From the NCBI GenBank assembly GCA_016720465.1, contig JADKKO010000001.1, positions 372,001 to 436,000 on the forward strand: a DNA stretch of 64,000 nt, given 5' to 3'. Under the pieces are notes generated by a model. That model had not been told where the DNA came from and did no database searches. It saw nothing but the letters and a program-made list of their open reading frames with translations. Both the position numbers and the translations under genes were made by a program. Position 1 is the stretch's first letter. Every line of letters begins with the position of its first letter. Source of the DNA: Holophagaceae bacterium (lineage in GTDB: Bacteria > Acidobacteriota > Holophagae > Holophagales > Holophagaceae). Below, piece by piece: positions 1-8,855 of this stretch.

Positions 1-307
1 TGGGAATCCCGATCTTCGCGGCCTCGGCCACGAAGTCCGGGGCATTGGCCGCGTCGCGAAGGGCTGCGGTGCCGCAGGCCATCAAGGTTTCGCATTCGAA
101 CGAATCGATGATGCGCTTCATCTTCTCAAGGGCTTCCAGGCCTGCAGCGAAGGCTTCTCCGCCGATGCGGCCGCTCTTGGCGCCCCCCCGCGCCAGGCGC
201 ACCATGGCCTTTTCCCGGGCCAGCACGCGATGGCCGCCATTGCCGTCGCTCTCCACCACCACCAGGTGGATGGAATTGGAGCCCACATCGATGGCCGAAA
301 TCCGCAT
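1..307 (-). CDS. Exopolyphosphatase / pppGpp phosphatase (Ppx/GppA), N-terminal part
   Basis: Only the first 102 codons are present; the gene runs off the left edge. The N-terminus reads MRISAIDVGSNSIHLVV, the first phosphate-binding loop of the ASKHA-fold Ppx/GppA family (D-x-G-S-N-S). A further match to the family is the CGTAALRDAANA segment near residue 85. Family members release phosphate from polyphosphate or convert pppGpp to ppGpp in the cytoplasm; the fragment cannot tell which. It is divergent from the class II aldolase gene, with about 130 bp between the two starts. No strong ribosome-binding site precedes the ATG. Confidence 0.85.
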   Translation of the reverse strand, partial: MRISAIDVGSNSIHLVVVESDGNGGHRVLAREKAMVRLARGGAKSGRIGGEAFAAGLEALEKMKRIIDSFECETLMACGTAALRDAANAPDFVAEAAKIGIP

Positions 308-434
308 GGCCCAGGGTAACGCCGGACTGTGACGCCGGGGTACCATCCGGCAGCCGGATTAACCGGCCCGCCAGGCACTCCAATCCATGGCGATGGCGAT
401 AAGATGGGCCTTCGACACTCCGAGAGGTCCTCCC

Positions 435-1463
435 ATGGCCGTGGTCAATCCCAAGCAGTACCTGAAGATGCTGGCACTCGCCAAGGACGGCCGCTTCGCC
501 TATCCGGCCTTCAACGTGACCTCCACGGAGACCGTGAACGCCGTGCTGCTGGGCCTCAAGCAGGCGAATTCCGATGGCATCGTCCAGATCTCCACCGGCG
601 GCGCGGAGTTCTTCAGCGGCCTGGGCGTGAAGAACATGGCCAAGGGCGCCATCGCCATGGCGGAATACGTGCATCTGATGGCGCGGGAATACGACGTGAA
701 CGTGGCCCTGCATACCGACCATTGCGCGCCCAAATACCTGGGCGGTTTCGTGCTGCCTCTTCTGGTGGAGGCCGAACGCCGCGCCGCCGCGGGCCTGGGC
801 AACCTGTTCAACGCCCACATGTTCGATGGCAGCGAACTTTCACTCGAAGAAAACATCCGCATGTCAGGCGAGCTGCTTAAGCGCTGCGCCGCGGTCAATT
901 TGATTCTGGAAATGGAAATAGGCGTGGTGGGCGGCGAGGAAGACGGCCACGACACCAGCGGCGTGGGCAAGGAAAAGCTCTACACCACGCCCCAGGACAT
1001 GGTGGCGGTGCACCAGGCGCTTTCGCCCATCGGAACGTACATGCTCGCGGCGACCTTCGGCAACGTGCACGGTGTCTACAAACCCGGCAACGTCCAGCTC
1101 AAGCCCACCATCCTGCAGGATGGCCAGGCGGCCATCGCCAAGGCCTGCGGCGGCGCCTCGGTGATGCTGGTCTTCCATGGCGGTTCAGGATCGAGCCTCG
1201 GGGAAATCCACGAGACCCTGGACTACGGGGTCGCCAAGATGAACATCGACACCGACACGCAGTACGCCTTCACCCGGCCCATCGCCGACCACATGTTCAA
1301 GAACTATGACGGTGTGTTGAAGGTGGATGGCGAGGTGGGCAACAAGAAAGTCTATGACCCCCGCACCTACCTGAAGAAGGCAGAGCAGGGCATGGCCGAC
1401 CGAGTGGCCCAGGCCTGCCAGGACCTGCGCAGCGCCGGAAAGAGCGCGGGGCGGGGGTTGTAG
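435..1463 (+). CDS. fba: Fructose-bisphosphate aldolase, class II
   Basis: 342 aa, normal for class II (zinc) aldolases, which cleave fructose 1,6-bisphosphate to DHAP and glyceraldehyde 3-phosphate in glycolysis and gluconeogenesis. Visible signatures are ALHTDHCAPK (catalytic Asp95 and zinc ligand His96), the acidic EMEIGVVGGEEDG segment, FGNVHGVYKPGN (zinc His), FHGGSGSS and KMNIDTDTQ (phosphate binding). The ATG at 435 was chosen because the protein begins MAVVNPKQYL, as expected, and GAGAGG lies just upstream. It converges on the OmpA-like gene with 10 bp between them. A class I aldolase lies 3.4 kb downstream, so both mechanistic types are encoded together. Confidence 0.95.
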   Translation: MAVVNPKQYLKMLALAKDGRFAYPAFNVTSTETVNAVLLGLKQANSDGIVQISTGGAEFFSGLGVKNMAKGAIAMAEYVHLMAREYDVNVALHTDHCAPKYLGGFVLPLLVEAERRAAAGLGNLFNAHMFDGSELSLEENIRMSGELLKRCAAVNLILEMEIGVVGGEEDGHDTSGVGKEKLYTTPQDMVAVHQALSPIGTYMLAATFGNVHGVYKPGNVQLKPTILQDGQAAIAKACGGASVMLVFHGGSGSSLGEIHETLDYGVAKMNIDTDTQYAFTRPIADHMFKNYDGVLKVDGEVGNKKVYDPRTYLKKAEQGMADRVAQACQDLRSAGKSAGRGL

Positions 1464-1473
1464 AGGCGCCGTC

Positions 1474-2298
1474 CTACTGCTTCACCAGCTCCACCCTCCG
1501 GTTCTTGGCGCGGCCTTCGTCGGTATCGTTGGTGGCGATGGGCGCGAGCGGTCCCACACCATAGCCTTTCAGACGCGAGGCGGCGATGCCGTGCTGGCTG
1601 ACCAGGGCCTGTACGACGGCCTCTCCCCGGGCCTGGGAGAGCTTCATGTTGACGTCGTGGGAACCAGTTCCATCGGTGTGCCCCACGACTTTCAGCTTGA
1701 GGCCCGGATCCCGCTTCAGGAGCTTGGCAATTTCATCCAGGGCCGGCTTGGAATCGGGCTTCACTTCGGACTTGTTGGTGTCGAAGTAGATGCCGTACAA
1801 AGCGATGTGGCCAGTGGCTTTCAGATCATTGCCCATGGCCGCGGCGTCGGCGACGACCTCCTGGGCCATGGCGCCTTTTTCGACGATGGTCAACATATAG
1901 CCCTGGCCCCAGGCCGTATCGACCTGCACCCAGGTTTCCATCCCTCCCTTGGCGACCTTCAACGTGGTGTATCGGTTGTCCTCGAACAGGACGCTGCCGC
2001 CCACGGCGCGGAACGCCGACTGGTGGTTGCGCAGGATGGCCAGGGGCGACGGCGCCTCGAGCTTGTCGTTGATCTTGTACTTGATCTCAAAAAGCCGGCC
2101 TTCGGCGATGGCGGCTGCATCCTTCCCCTTGCCCACCTTGAAGGAAAACTTATCGAAGGGGTTGGTCCGGTAGGTCACGATGTGCATGTTCTGCATGCGC
2201 GTGACGAGCGGGTGGTCCTTGGACCCCGGCTTGTCCGCCTGGGCAAAGGCGGGCAGGACGCTGAGCAGCGCGACGAAGAAAAGGGCGAAGCGTTTCAT
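1474..2298 (-). CDS. OmpA-family protein with C-terminal peptidoglycan-binding domain
   Basis: 274 aa. Residues 1-19 form a Sec signal peptide (MKRFALFFVALLSVLPAFA). The C-terminal 110 residues are an OmpA/MotB-type domain: YFDTNKSEVKPDS, VVGHTDGTGSHDVN (the Asp-rich peptidoglycan-contact loop) and LSQARGEAV, ending NRRVELVKQ. The middle is not a recognisable beta-barrel, so this is probably a periplasmic or outer-membrane lipid-free anchor protein linking the envelope to the cell wall. The start is supported by AGGAG six bases upstream of the ATG. A 229-bp spacer separates it from the next minus-strand gene, so it likely has its own promoter. Confidence 0.85.
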   Translation of the reverse strand: MKRFALFFVALLSVLPAFAQADKPGSKDHPLVTRMQNMHIVTYRTNPFDKFSFKVGKGKDAAAIAEGRLFEIKYKINDKLEAPSPLAILRNHQSAFRAVGGSVLFEDNRYTTLKVAKGGMETWVQVDTAWGQGYMLTIVEKGAMAQEVVADAAAMGNDLKATGHIALYGIYFDTNKSEVKPDSKPALDEIAKLLKRDPGLKLKVVGHTDGTGSHDVNMKLSQARGEAVVQALVSQHGIAASRLKGYGVGPLAPIATNDTDEGRAKNRRVELVKQ

Positions 2299-2527
2299 GG
2301 AAGCTCCTAGGGGTTGAATGCATCATACGGACCGCATGCGACCAAGGCCCCGATCCCGGAACGATTCTGTTGTTGATAAATCAGCAAAGCACGATATATC
2401 AATCATTAAAATGCATGAATGTGCCGTATGGCACAGCCGATCGGAAGTCGGCAGTCCTGTCGCAGCGTGGGATGCACGGGTGCGGCGTCCTGGATCCATC
2501 GACCCCGGACTCCCCCCAAAATCCCGG

Positions 2528-3754
2528 CTAATCCACGGCCATCGAATAACAATCTTCCAGATTCGCACGGAGCAGCTCCACCATTTCGGTGTCCACGCAG
2601 CCATCGGATTGGAGCGCCTCGATCTCCTCGAAGACCTGAATGCAGCCAAGGGGGCCGCGGTAGGGGCGATCCTGGGACAAGGCCTGGAAGATGTCGGCGA
2701 TGGCGATGAGGCGCGCCTCGCGCGGAATTCCCCGGGCCAGGCGGTGGAAAGGATAGCCGGTGCCCAGCAGGTTTTCGTGGTGCATGCTCGCCCATTCCGC
2801 GATCTGTTCGCCGGGAAACACGCGCCGGAGGATGTGGTGGGTGTCGTAGCTGTGGCGCATCATGACGGCGCGCTCCTCCACGTCCAGCTCTCCGGGCTTG
2901 TCGATGATCATCTCCGGCATGCGCAGCTTGCCGATGTCGTGGAGCAGGGCGGCGATCTCGATCTTGTCGAGAATTTCGCCCGTGAAGCCGTCCAGTTCCG
3001 CGAGATGGCGGGCGATGCGGGCGACCCGCGTGGAGTGTTCGTGCGTGTAGTTGCTCTTGGCGTCGATGGTGCGGGCGAACAGCCCGGCAATGGCGAGCGC
3101 GTCGCTGGTGCCCAGTTCGACGCCGCCCTCCGGGCCCAGGGCGTCGTCGACCTCCGAATCGATGTAGGACGGATCCATCGCCAGCCAGAAGGATTCCCGG
3201 GCGGCCGCGCGGCGGAACGCCTCGACGAATTCTGGCGCGAAGAGCCGCATGCCGAGGCTGGCGATGCGGTCCACGATCTTCGGATACTCCCACAGGATTT
3301 CGTTCTTCAGCGTCTGGCCAGCGTAGTAGGGGGACACCAGCGAGTCGACGCGGTCCACCAGGAAGATCAGGTTGGCGGCATCCCGGTCGGCGGCGTCCAT
3401 GGGCAGCTTGAGCAGTTCCTCCCAGCGCGTGTGGTGCCTCAGGATCCTCGGGGCGAAACGGGCCAGCGGCGGGCAGGCCAGCAGGAAGGCCTCGCCGCGC
3501 AGGCAGTGCTCCTGGGCGCCCTCCCATTCCAAGGTCTCGGACAATTGCTTGTGCTCGCGGGTGCGCGACACGCCGCAGTCATGGATCAACCCCGCATGCA
3601 GCATCTCGGCGCGGCCCGCGGCATCCCAGCCCAGCTCGGCCGCCACCGCCGCGGCCATCAGCGCGACCCGCTTGCCGTGGTGGACTTCGTCGACGCCGAT
3701 GAAGTCCAGGGCGCTGGTGAGCGAGCAGAGGGCGCGATGCAGATTGACTTTCAT
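2528..3754 (-). CDS. HD-GYP domain protein, putative c-di-GMP phosphodiesterase
   Basis: 408 aa with two HD-fold modules. An N-terminal HD-like domain has His-Asp at 58-59 (LIHDCGVS). The C-terminal HD-GYP domain has His272-Asp273 in LLHDIGKLRMPEMI, then HHENLLGTGYPF (the GYP signature) and IAIADIFQALSQDRPY. HD-GYP proteins hydrolyse cyclic di-GMP at a metal centre. No membrane segment, receiver or PAS domain is visible, so it looks soluble and its input may come through the N-terminal HD region. GAGAGG precedes the ATG. Substrate is inferred from the family. Confidence 0.85.
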   Translation of the reverse strand: MKVNLHRALCSLTSALDFIGVDEVHHGKRVALMAAAVAAELGWDAAGRAEMLHAGLIHDCGVSRTREHKQLSETLEWEGAQEHCLRGEAFLLACPPLARFAPRILRHHTRWEELLKLPMDAADRDAANLIFLVDRVDSLVSPYYAGQTLKNEILWEYPKIVDRIASLGMRLFAPEFVEAFRRAAARESFWLAMDPSYIDSEVDDALGPEGGVELGTSDALAIAGLFARTIDAKSNYTHEHSTRVARIARHLAELDGFTGEILDKIEIAALLHDIGKLRMPEMIIDKPGELDVEERAVMMRHSYDTHHILRRVFPGEQIAEWASMHHENLLGTGYPFHRLARGIPREARLIAIADIFQALSQDRPYRGPLGCIQVFEEIEALQSDGCVDTEMVELLRANLEDCYSMAVD

Positions 3755-3983
3755 GGGGCGCCTCTCGGACAGTCCGGCAGCACGGGAAAGCAGATTGTGG
3801 CATGCGGCAGGTAAAGACGGCCTTGAGTTCTTGGGCGGCCCCGGCGGCCCGGGCGCGATCCATCGAGAAAGCCATCTACGGCTCCCGCGGAGTGCCCGAG
3901 ATCACTTTCCCCATGGCCGTCCTTGCGCGGTGTCCACCTTCGGAGTCTGCTGGATGGATCTTCCACCCTTCAGGAGCGCGACC

Positions 3984-4742
3984 ATGGCCATTCGACTCCG
4001 CACCGCAATGCGCGTTTCCACCATCGTGGCCGCATGTTTCCTCGGTTGGCTCACCGGCAATGCCCTCGGCGCCCAGGAATCGAGGCCATCGAAGCTCAAA
4101 GAGGCGGTGGATGGGTACAACCGGGAAGTGGAGAAGCTGAACCAGATGACCGCCGATGTGCAGGTTTCGCTTACCTTCCCGGCGGGAAAAAGCCCCAAGG
4201 TGTTCACCAGGGGATGGGTTTTCGGCGCGCGCTGCCTGGTCAATCCCGGCACCAAGGAGCAATTGGACATCTCGGATGAAGTCCGCTGGAAGGGCACCGG
4301 CACCTTCGTTCCAGACCACGGTCCCAGGAGCCGGCCGGTATTCAACGCGCCGGGAACGAACCGGATTACCCTCTATTTCGAGGAAGAGGGAAAGGTGGTT
4401 TTCGAGAAGACCTTCACAGTGGAGGCCGTAGACCCCGCCGGCTACGCGCGGGTGACCGACAAGGCCTCGTGTCCCGCGGATTACCACGCTTGTCCGGCTT
4501 GTCCCCATCCCGTGATCGGACCCATCACATCAGGAAGCCCAACAGTGTTCATCGACGGGTATTCCGCGGCCCGGGTGGGCGATGTGGGCATCCATGCCCC
4601 ATGCTGCGGAAAGAACCAGTTCGTGATCACCCAGGGGGACCCGGCGGTCCTCATCGATGGGAAACCTGCGGCACGGCGCGGAGACCGCACCCAGCACTGC
4701 GGCGGCGTGGGCAAAATCATCGATGCGGCCAAGAAACGCTAG
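3984..4742 (+). CDS. Secreted protein with C-terminal PAAR-like domain
   Basis: 252 aa. Residues 1-30 look like a Sec signal peptide (basic MAIRLRTAMR, hydrophobic core, cut near ALGA-QE). Residues about 155-245 are PAAR-like: paired Cys in CPADYHACPACPHPVIGP, two pseudo-repeats (SGSPTVFIDGYSAARVGD and GDPAVLIDGKPAARRGD) and CGGVGKI at the end. PAAR proteins normally cap the spike of type VI secretion systems and are cytoplasmic; this one appears to be exported and no T6SS gene is nearby. The middle region is unrecognised. CAGGAG sits about 8 bases upstream of the ATG. Confidence 0.7.
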   Translation: MAIRLRTAMRVSTIVAACFLGWLTGNALGAQESRPSKLKEAVDGYNREVEKLNQMTADVQVSLTFPAGKSPKVFTRGWVFGARCLVNPGTKEQLDISDEVRWKGTGTFVPDHGPRSRPVFNAPGTNRITLYFEEEGKVVFEKTFTVEAVDPAGYARVTDKASCPADYHACPACPHPVIGPITSGSPTVFIDGYSAARVGDVGIHAPCCGKNQFVITQGDPAVLIDGKPAARRGDRTQHCGGVGKIIDAAKKR

Positions 4743-4836
4743 GCCGGGAGCGCAACCTGGAGCTTGCGCGATCGCCACCTTGAGGGTTTGATGGACACAC
4801 CAATCCCCTCTCTGTTTTCAAATCAAGGAGTGCGCC

Positions 4837-5763
4837 ATGGCCACCGCCCGCGTGAAGGAAATCCTTTCCTGGTATTCGTCGGAAAATCCTGGCGTGAAGG
4901 CGAACCTGGCGCGACTCATGAACCATGGGAGGCTAGCAGGCACGGGCAAGTTCGTGATCCTGCCGGTGGATCAGGGCTTTGAACACGGGCCCGCGCGTTC
5001 CTTCGCGCCCAATGCGCCGGGCTATGACCCCCGCTACCACGTGGAACTGGCCATCGAAGCGGGCTGCAACGCCTACGCGGCGCCGCTCGGATTCATCGAA
5101 CATGTCGCCTCGGATTACGCGGGAGAGATTCCGCTGATCCTGAAATTGAACAATTCCGATTCGCTCTCCAAAGGCATCGAGCCCTGCAGCGCCGTCACGG
5201 GCTCGGTGGAAGATGCCTTGAGGCTGGGCTGCGCCGCCATCGGCTACACCATCTATCCCGGCAGCGGGGACCGCAACATTCAGTACGAGACATTGCGGGA
5301 ACTGATCCTGGAGGCCAAGTCGGTGGGCCTGCCGAGCGTGGTGTGGTCCTATCCGCGGGGCTCAGGGCTCAGCAAGGAAGGCGAAACCGCCGTGGACGTG
5401 GCGGGCTACGCGGCGCAGATCGCCGCCCAGTTGGGCGCGCACATCATCAAGATCAAGCCGCCGAAAAAGCATCTGGAAGGGAAGGAAGCCGCCGCGGCTT
5501 TCGAGAAGGCGGGCATTCCCATCGAAACCCTGGCGGACCGCGTGCGCGAAGTGATCCGCAGCGCCTTCCACGGCCGGCGGATTGTGATTTTCAGCGGCGG
5601 CGAGGCCAAGGGCACCGAAGAAGTGCTGGCGGAAGTCCGGGAGATCGCCGAGGGTGGAGCATTTGGCAGCATTATGGGGCGCAACGCCTTCCAGCGGCCC
5701 CGGGCCGAGGCCATCGAGCTGCTGCACGCGGTCATGGAAATCCACGCGAAGCTGGGTGGGTGA
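4837..5763 (+). CDS. fbaB: Fructose-bisphosphate aldolase, class I (DhnA/FbaB type)
   Basis: 308 aa, full length. It matches the archaeal-type class I (Schiff-base) aldolase family: ILPVDQGFEHGPARSF near the N-terminus, SGLPSV/VWSYPRG in mid-protein, AHIIKIKPPKK carrying the likely Schiff-base lysine, and FSGGEAKG with GSIMGRNAFQRP for phosphate binding. It needs no metal, unlike the class II enzyme at 435-1463. A very strong AAGGAG lies 6 bases before the ATG. Carrying both types may separate glycolytic from gluconeogenic flux, as in E. coli, but that is inference. Confidence 0.92.
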   Translation: MATARVKEILSWYSSENPGVKANLARLMNHGRLAGTGKFVILPVDQGFEHGPARSFAPNAPGYDPRYHVELAIEAGCNAYAAPLGFIEHVASDYAGEIPLILKLNNSDSLSKGIEPCSAVTGSVEDALRLGCAAIGYTIYPGSGDRNIQYETLRELILEAKSVGLPSVVWSYPRGSGLSKEGETAVDVAGYAAQIAAQLGAHIIKIKPPKKHLEGKEAAAAFEKAGIPIETLADRVREVIRSAFHGRRIVIFSGGEAKGTEEVLAEVREIAEGGAFGSIMGRNAFQRPRAEAIELLHAVMEIHAKLGG

Positions 5764-5903
5764 TAGGGCAGGGCTAGGCGGTCGTCCGGAGGCGCCTCTT
5801 TCCCTGGCGGATTTCCAGGGCCGGAGTAGGATGGCGGCACCTCTCCAAATCCCCAGACCCCGGCCCCAGCCCGTTGCGGACGGCACATCCAGCAGGAGCG
5901 ATC

Positions 5904-6365
5904 ATGTATGCGATTTCGGTATCCATGGCAGTGAATCCTCCGGGTGTGAAGCCGCTGCTCACGCTGGGAGAGCTTTGGCGGGGGCTGGAAGTGAAGGCCG
6001 AAGATCCGGTGCCCTTCGTCCCCGGCATGGAGTCCTGCAAAATCGTGAGCCGCACCGACGATGGCTTCATCCGGGAGGTGGTGGTGCGAGGCAACACCTT
6101 CCAGGAGGCCCTGACCTTCACGCCGCCGGTGCAGATCCTGTACAAACGGATGAAGGGCGAGGACAGCGGCTGGATCATGAACACCCTCAGCGAAGGACCC
6201 GCCGGATTCCTGCTGACCTATACCATCGCGCTGAGTTTCACGGGCGTCTGGCCGGGCTCCGATGAGGAAAAACAGAAGGGCGACGAGGTCCTCTTCAACT
6301 ACGCCAATGCCCTGCGCCAGACGCTGGAATCCATACGATCGAGAATGGCCGAGGGGACGCTGTGA
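5904..6365 (+). CDS. SRPBCC-fold protein of the AtaL/DUF1857 type
   Basis: 153 aa. It starts MYAISVSMAVNP and contains LTLGELWRGLEVKAEDPVPFVPGMESC and a TYTIALSFTG core, matching the DUF1857 (AtaL-like) group of the START/SRPBCC hydrophobic-cavity fold. Members are poorly characterised; no catalytic motif can be assigned. The ATG at 5904 is preferred over an upstream TTG because CAGGAG lies 6 bases before it. It stands alone, about 140 bp after the class I aldolase, and converges on the BI-1 gene. Confidence 0.65.
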   Translation: MYAISVSMAVNPPGVKPLLTLGELWRGLEVKAEDPVPFVPGMESCKIVSRTDDGFIREVVVRGNTFQEALTFTPPVQILYKRMKGEDSGWIMNTLSEGPAGFLLTYTIALSFTGVWPGSDEEKQKGDEVLFNYANALRQTLESIRSRMAEGTL

Positions 6366-6503
6366 TTTCCTTTTTTCGGTCGTGCCGCGGGATTGGACCA
6401 GATTTTTGATTGTTATTCGATTCGTCGATCAAGGCATGGGAATAGACGGAGCCAAGCGCTCTTCCTCCCTGTTCACCTTTGCATCGGGGATTCCGAAGCG
6501 GCA

Positions 6504-7202
6504 TCAGTCCCTTCGGCTGAGCAGCCGCAGGATGGTGAGGAAGAGGTTGTAGATGTCCAGGTAGAGGCTGATGGACACATCTACGGCATTCCTTCCGGTG
6601 GCTGGGATGCTCAGGGCGCGATGGCAGTCGTAGCCGATGTAGAGCGTGAAAATGCCCGCCGCCAGCCAGTCGATCCATCCGGCCGCCGCGAGGGAAGGCA
6701 CGAACATGGAAACCAGGCGCAACACCACGAGCGCGAGCAAGGATGCGAAAAGCACTCCGCCCAGCTTCGCGAAGATGTTCGGGTAGCTCAGGCCCAGCAG
6801 CGTCATCACGCCCACTGCGCAGCCCGTGAGCATCAAGGCCCGCGTCACCAGCGCCATCCCGCCGATGCTGATGTAAACCGTGAGGATCGGTCCCAGGATC
6901 AGGCCCATGGGAATGAGCAACAGGTGGTAGCCCAGCAGGGCCACGGGCACTGATTTGGCGCGGCTGGCGACGAAGATGCCCGCCATGGGCAGTCCCAGGG
7001 CCAGCAATAGCATCAGCAGGAGTCCAGGCTGGAACTTGATCTGCATGGCCCAGGCGGCCAGCGCGGCATTGAGCGCCAGCCCGTAGAACGTGAGCCCGCC
7101 GATGAGTCCCAGGAAGGCCCGGCGCGACAGGGAGTCGGTTCCGATGCGGTCCCAGACGCTGGCGTCGGAGGAGAGAAGTGAACGTTGCTGAGGGTCGGCC
7201 AT
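6504..7202 (-). CDS. Bax inhibitor-1 / YccA-family membrane protein
   Basis: 232 aa with about seven hydrophobic helices, the BI-1 (UPF0005) architecture. The last helices contain GIFTLYIGYDCHRAL and DVSISLYLDIYNLFLTILRLL, the conserved acidic pair and the family ending. Members are inner-membrane proteins; some act as pH-sensitive calcium leak channels or FtsH-associated factors. It lies 16 bp after the HD-domain gene on the same strand, so the two are probably co-transcribed. GGAG precedes the ATG. Confidence 0.88.
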   Translation of the reverse strand: MADPQQRSLLSSDASVWDRIGTDSLSRRAFLGLIGGLTFYGLALNAALAAWAMQIKFQPGLLLMLLLALGLPMAGIFVASRAKSVPVALLGYHLLLIPMGLILGPILTVYISIGGMALVTRALMLTGCAVGVMTLLGLSYPNIFAKLGGVLFASLLALVVLRLVSMFVPSLAAAGWIDWLAAGIFTLYIGYDCHRALSIPATGRNAVDVSISLYLDIYNLFLTILRLLSRRD

Positions 7203-7218
7203 GTTGCGCTCCAGCCTT

Positions 7219-7794
7219 CTATGGTAACCCCTGCGGCATCAGGCCGAGCTCCTCGCGGTGCGCGTGCAGCACGGCGATGATGCGGGCCAGGTGCCCGTCC
7301 TCGGTTCCGCCCGCTGCGTCCATGAGCATGCGGAGGCCTTCGGCGACCTCGGCCCGGTCCACGCCCGCTGCGAAGCTTTTGTCCTTCAGTTTCTTCTTCA
7401 CCGACCGCGGCTCCAGACCCTCGGTGCGGGTGGGCCGCACCAGGGCGCAGGCCATGCAGAATCCGGTGATTTCATCAGAGGCGATGAGCGCCTTGTCCAG
7501 CAGCGAGTCGTAGCTCACTCCCCAGCGGGTGTAGTGCGCGCTGACGGCATGGGCGACGGCGGCTTCGCCCCGCGCTTCCAGCCAGGCCACGATGCGTTTT
7601 GGATGTTCCTCGGGCCACTGGTCATAGTCCGCGTCGTGCAGCAGGCCCGCGATGCCGAAGGGCTCGGCATCGGCGCCGAGCCCGGCGCCCAGATCCCGCA
7701 TCACCAGCTCCACGGCCCGGGCATGGACCCGCAGTTTTTCGGAGGGCGTCCAGTCGCACAGCAGTTGCCAAGCTTCATCTCGGGTGATGGTCAT
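7219..7794 (-). CDS. HD-domain (HDIG-type) phosphohydrolase
   Basis: 191 aa. The HD motif is in FGIAGLLHDADYDQWPEEHP, with an upstream VHARAVELVM histidine and VSAHYTRWG downstream, the order seen in small soluble HDIG hydrolases. The substrate is unknown; relatives act on nucleotides or phosphate esters. It is the first gene of a likely two-gene unit with the BI-1 gene. The ATG gives a protein beginning MTITRDEAWQLL, typical of this group. Confidence 0.75.
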   Translation of the reverse strand: MTITRDEAWQLLCDWTPSEKLRVHARAVELVMRDLGAGLGADAEPFGIAGLLHDADYDQWPEEHPKRIVAWLEARGEAAVAHAVSAHYTRWGVSYDSLLDKALIASDEITGFCMACALVRPTRTEGLEPRSVKKKLKDKSFAAGVDRAEVAEGLRMLMDAAGGTEDGHLARIIAVLHAHREELGLMPQGLP

Positions 7795-7863
7795 GGTCCG
7801 GTCCTTGGCAAATGGCTGCTGGAATCAGATATCCAGATGAGCATTGGGGAAAAAGGAGTTTGC

Positions 7864-7932
7864 ATGGATACTACTTTTATTTATTGGTATTTAGCATCTA
7901 TGAGCAACTCTGCGAGTGTTTTTATTCAATAA
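7864..7932 (+). CDS. Candidate 22-residue hydrophobic small protein
   Basis: A 23-codon open frame (MDTTFIYWYLASMSNSASVF and two more residues) begins 6 bases after AAGGAG, one of the strongest Shine-Dalgarno matches in the window. The stretch is strikingly AT-rich compared with its neighbours and its 3' end overlaps the last codons of the convergent truA. It is divergent from the HD-domain gene. It could be a tiny membrane peptide or a chance frame; nothing shows conservation. Confidence 0.25.
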   Translation: MDTTFIYWYLASMSNSASVFIQ

Positions 7933-8855
7933 ACCGGAATCACCGGCCTCAATGCGCCAGTCTCCGGATCTCCGGAATAGCGGACCCGCTCCAGGAAGAG
8001 GCCCGCGGCGGGGGCAGCGAGCCTGCCCCAGCGGAGGTTGGCTTCTTCGGTGGGTGCGTTCAGGTCCGCGAGGATGCGCGCGGGATCTTCATCTCCCAGC
8101 GCGCAGGAGACCGCTGCGCCCACCATGCGGCGCACCTGGCTGCGGAGGAAGTGGGTGGCGGTTATTCGCAGCAGGACGAGCGAACCGGATTCCGCGGCTT
8201 CGCAGGCCCGGACCTGGACCATCGGCGCTTCCCCGGGTTCCAGGTCCGCGAAGGCTCCGAAATCGTGGTTGCCCTGGAATGCGCCCCAGGCCGCCAGGAG
8301 GCTGCGGGGATCCAGAGGGCGCTTCACCCACCAGATGTAGGGCTTCGCGAAGGCGCTGCGGCGGCGGCTGATCTGGTAGAGGTAGCTGCGTTCCATGGCG
8401 TCGTGGCGGGCGTGGAAGGCGCTGGAGCAGGGCCGCACCTCCCGGACCGCGAGATCGTGGGGCAGGGCATCATTGAAGAGGCGCTGCAGTTCATGGGACT
8501 TGGGCGCGGCCTTGGCCGCCAGATGCAGGTGGGCCACCTGGCCGAGCGCGTGCACGCCGGCATCGGTGCGGCCCGATCCCATCAGCGCCAGCGCGTCGCA
8601 ACCGGCGTCATGGAGGATTTTTTCGAGAATGCCCGCCACAGTGCGGACGCCCGCGGCGGTCTGCTTGGGCCCCTGCTTCTGCCAACCGGCGAAGCGGCCG
8701 CCATCGTACTCGATGAGCAGGCGGAAGGCCGTGGCCTCCTGGGCAGGCCTCGGTCCCCGCTGGGGCTTTGGCAGGCTGCCCGCACGGCGGTGGTCCTGAC
8801 CGGTTTTGGGGGATGGCGGGAATCCTTTTGGCGGTCCGCCCGGCCTGGGCTTCAC
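7926..8855 (-). CDS. truA: tRNA pseudouridine synthase A
   Basis: 309 aa. TruA converts U38-U40 of the tRNA anticodon arm to pseudouridine. Signatures are LLIEYDGGRFAGWQKQ, SGRTDAGVHALGQVAHL (catalytic Asp in the RTD motif), FHARHDAMERSYLYQI and HFLRSQVRRMVG. The family-like part starts about 42 residues in; the N-terminal extension is basic and proline-rich. The GTG at 8855 was chosen because it overlaps the TGA of the response regulator (GTGA), implying translational coupling. No other in-frame start was found between that point and the conserved core. Confidence 0.9.
   Translation of the reverse strand: MKPRPGGPPKGFPPSPKTGQDHRRAGSLPKPQRGPRPAQEATAFRLLIEYDGGRFAGWQKQGPKQTAAGVRTVAGILEKILHDAGCDALALMGSGRTDAGVHALGQVAHLHLAAKAAPKSHELQRLFNDALPHDLAVREVRPCSSAFHARHDAMERSYLYQISRRRSAFAKPYIWWVKRPLDPRSLLAAWGAFQGNHDFGAFADLEPGEAPMVQVRACEAAESGSLVLLRITATHFLRSQVRRMVGAAVSCALGDEDPARILADLNAPTEEANLRWGRLAAPAAGLFLERVRYSGDPETGALRPVIPVY

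Noticed and set aside
2318..3814. 498-codon plus-strand open frame
   Set aside because: Antisense to the HD-GYP gene, which carries the real motifs.
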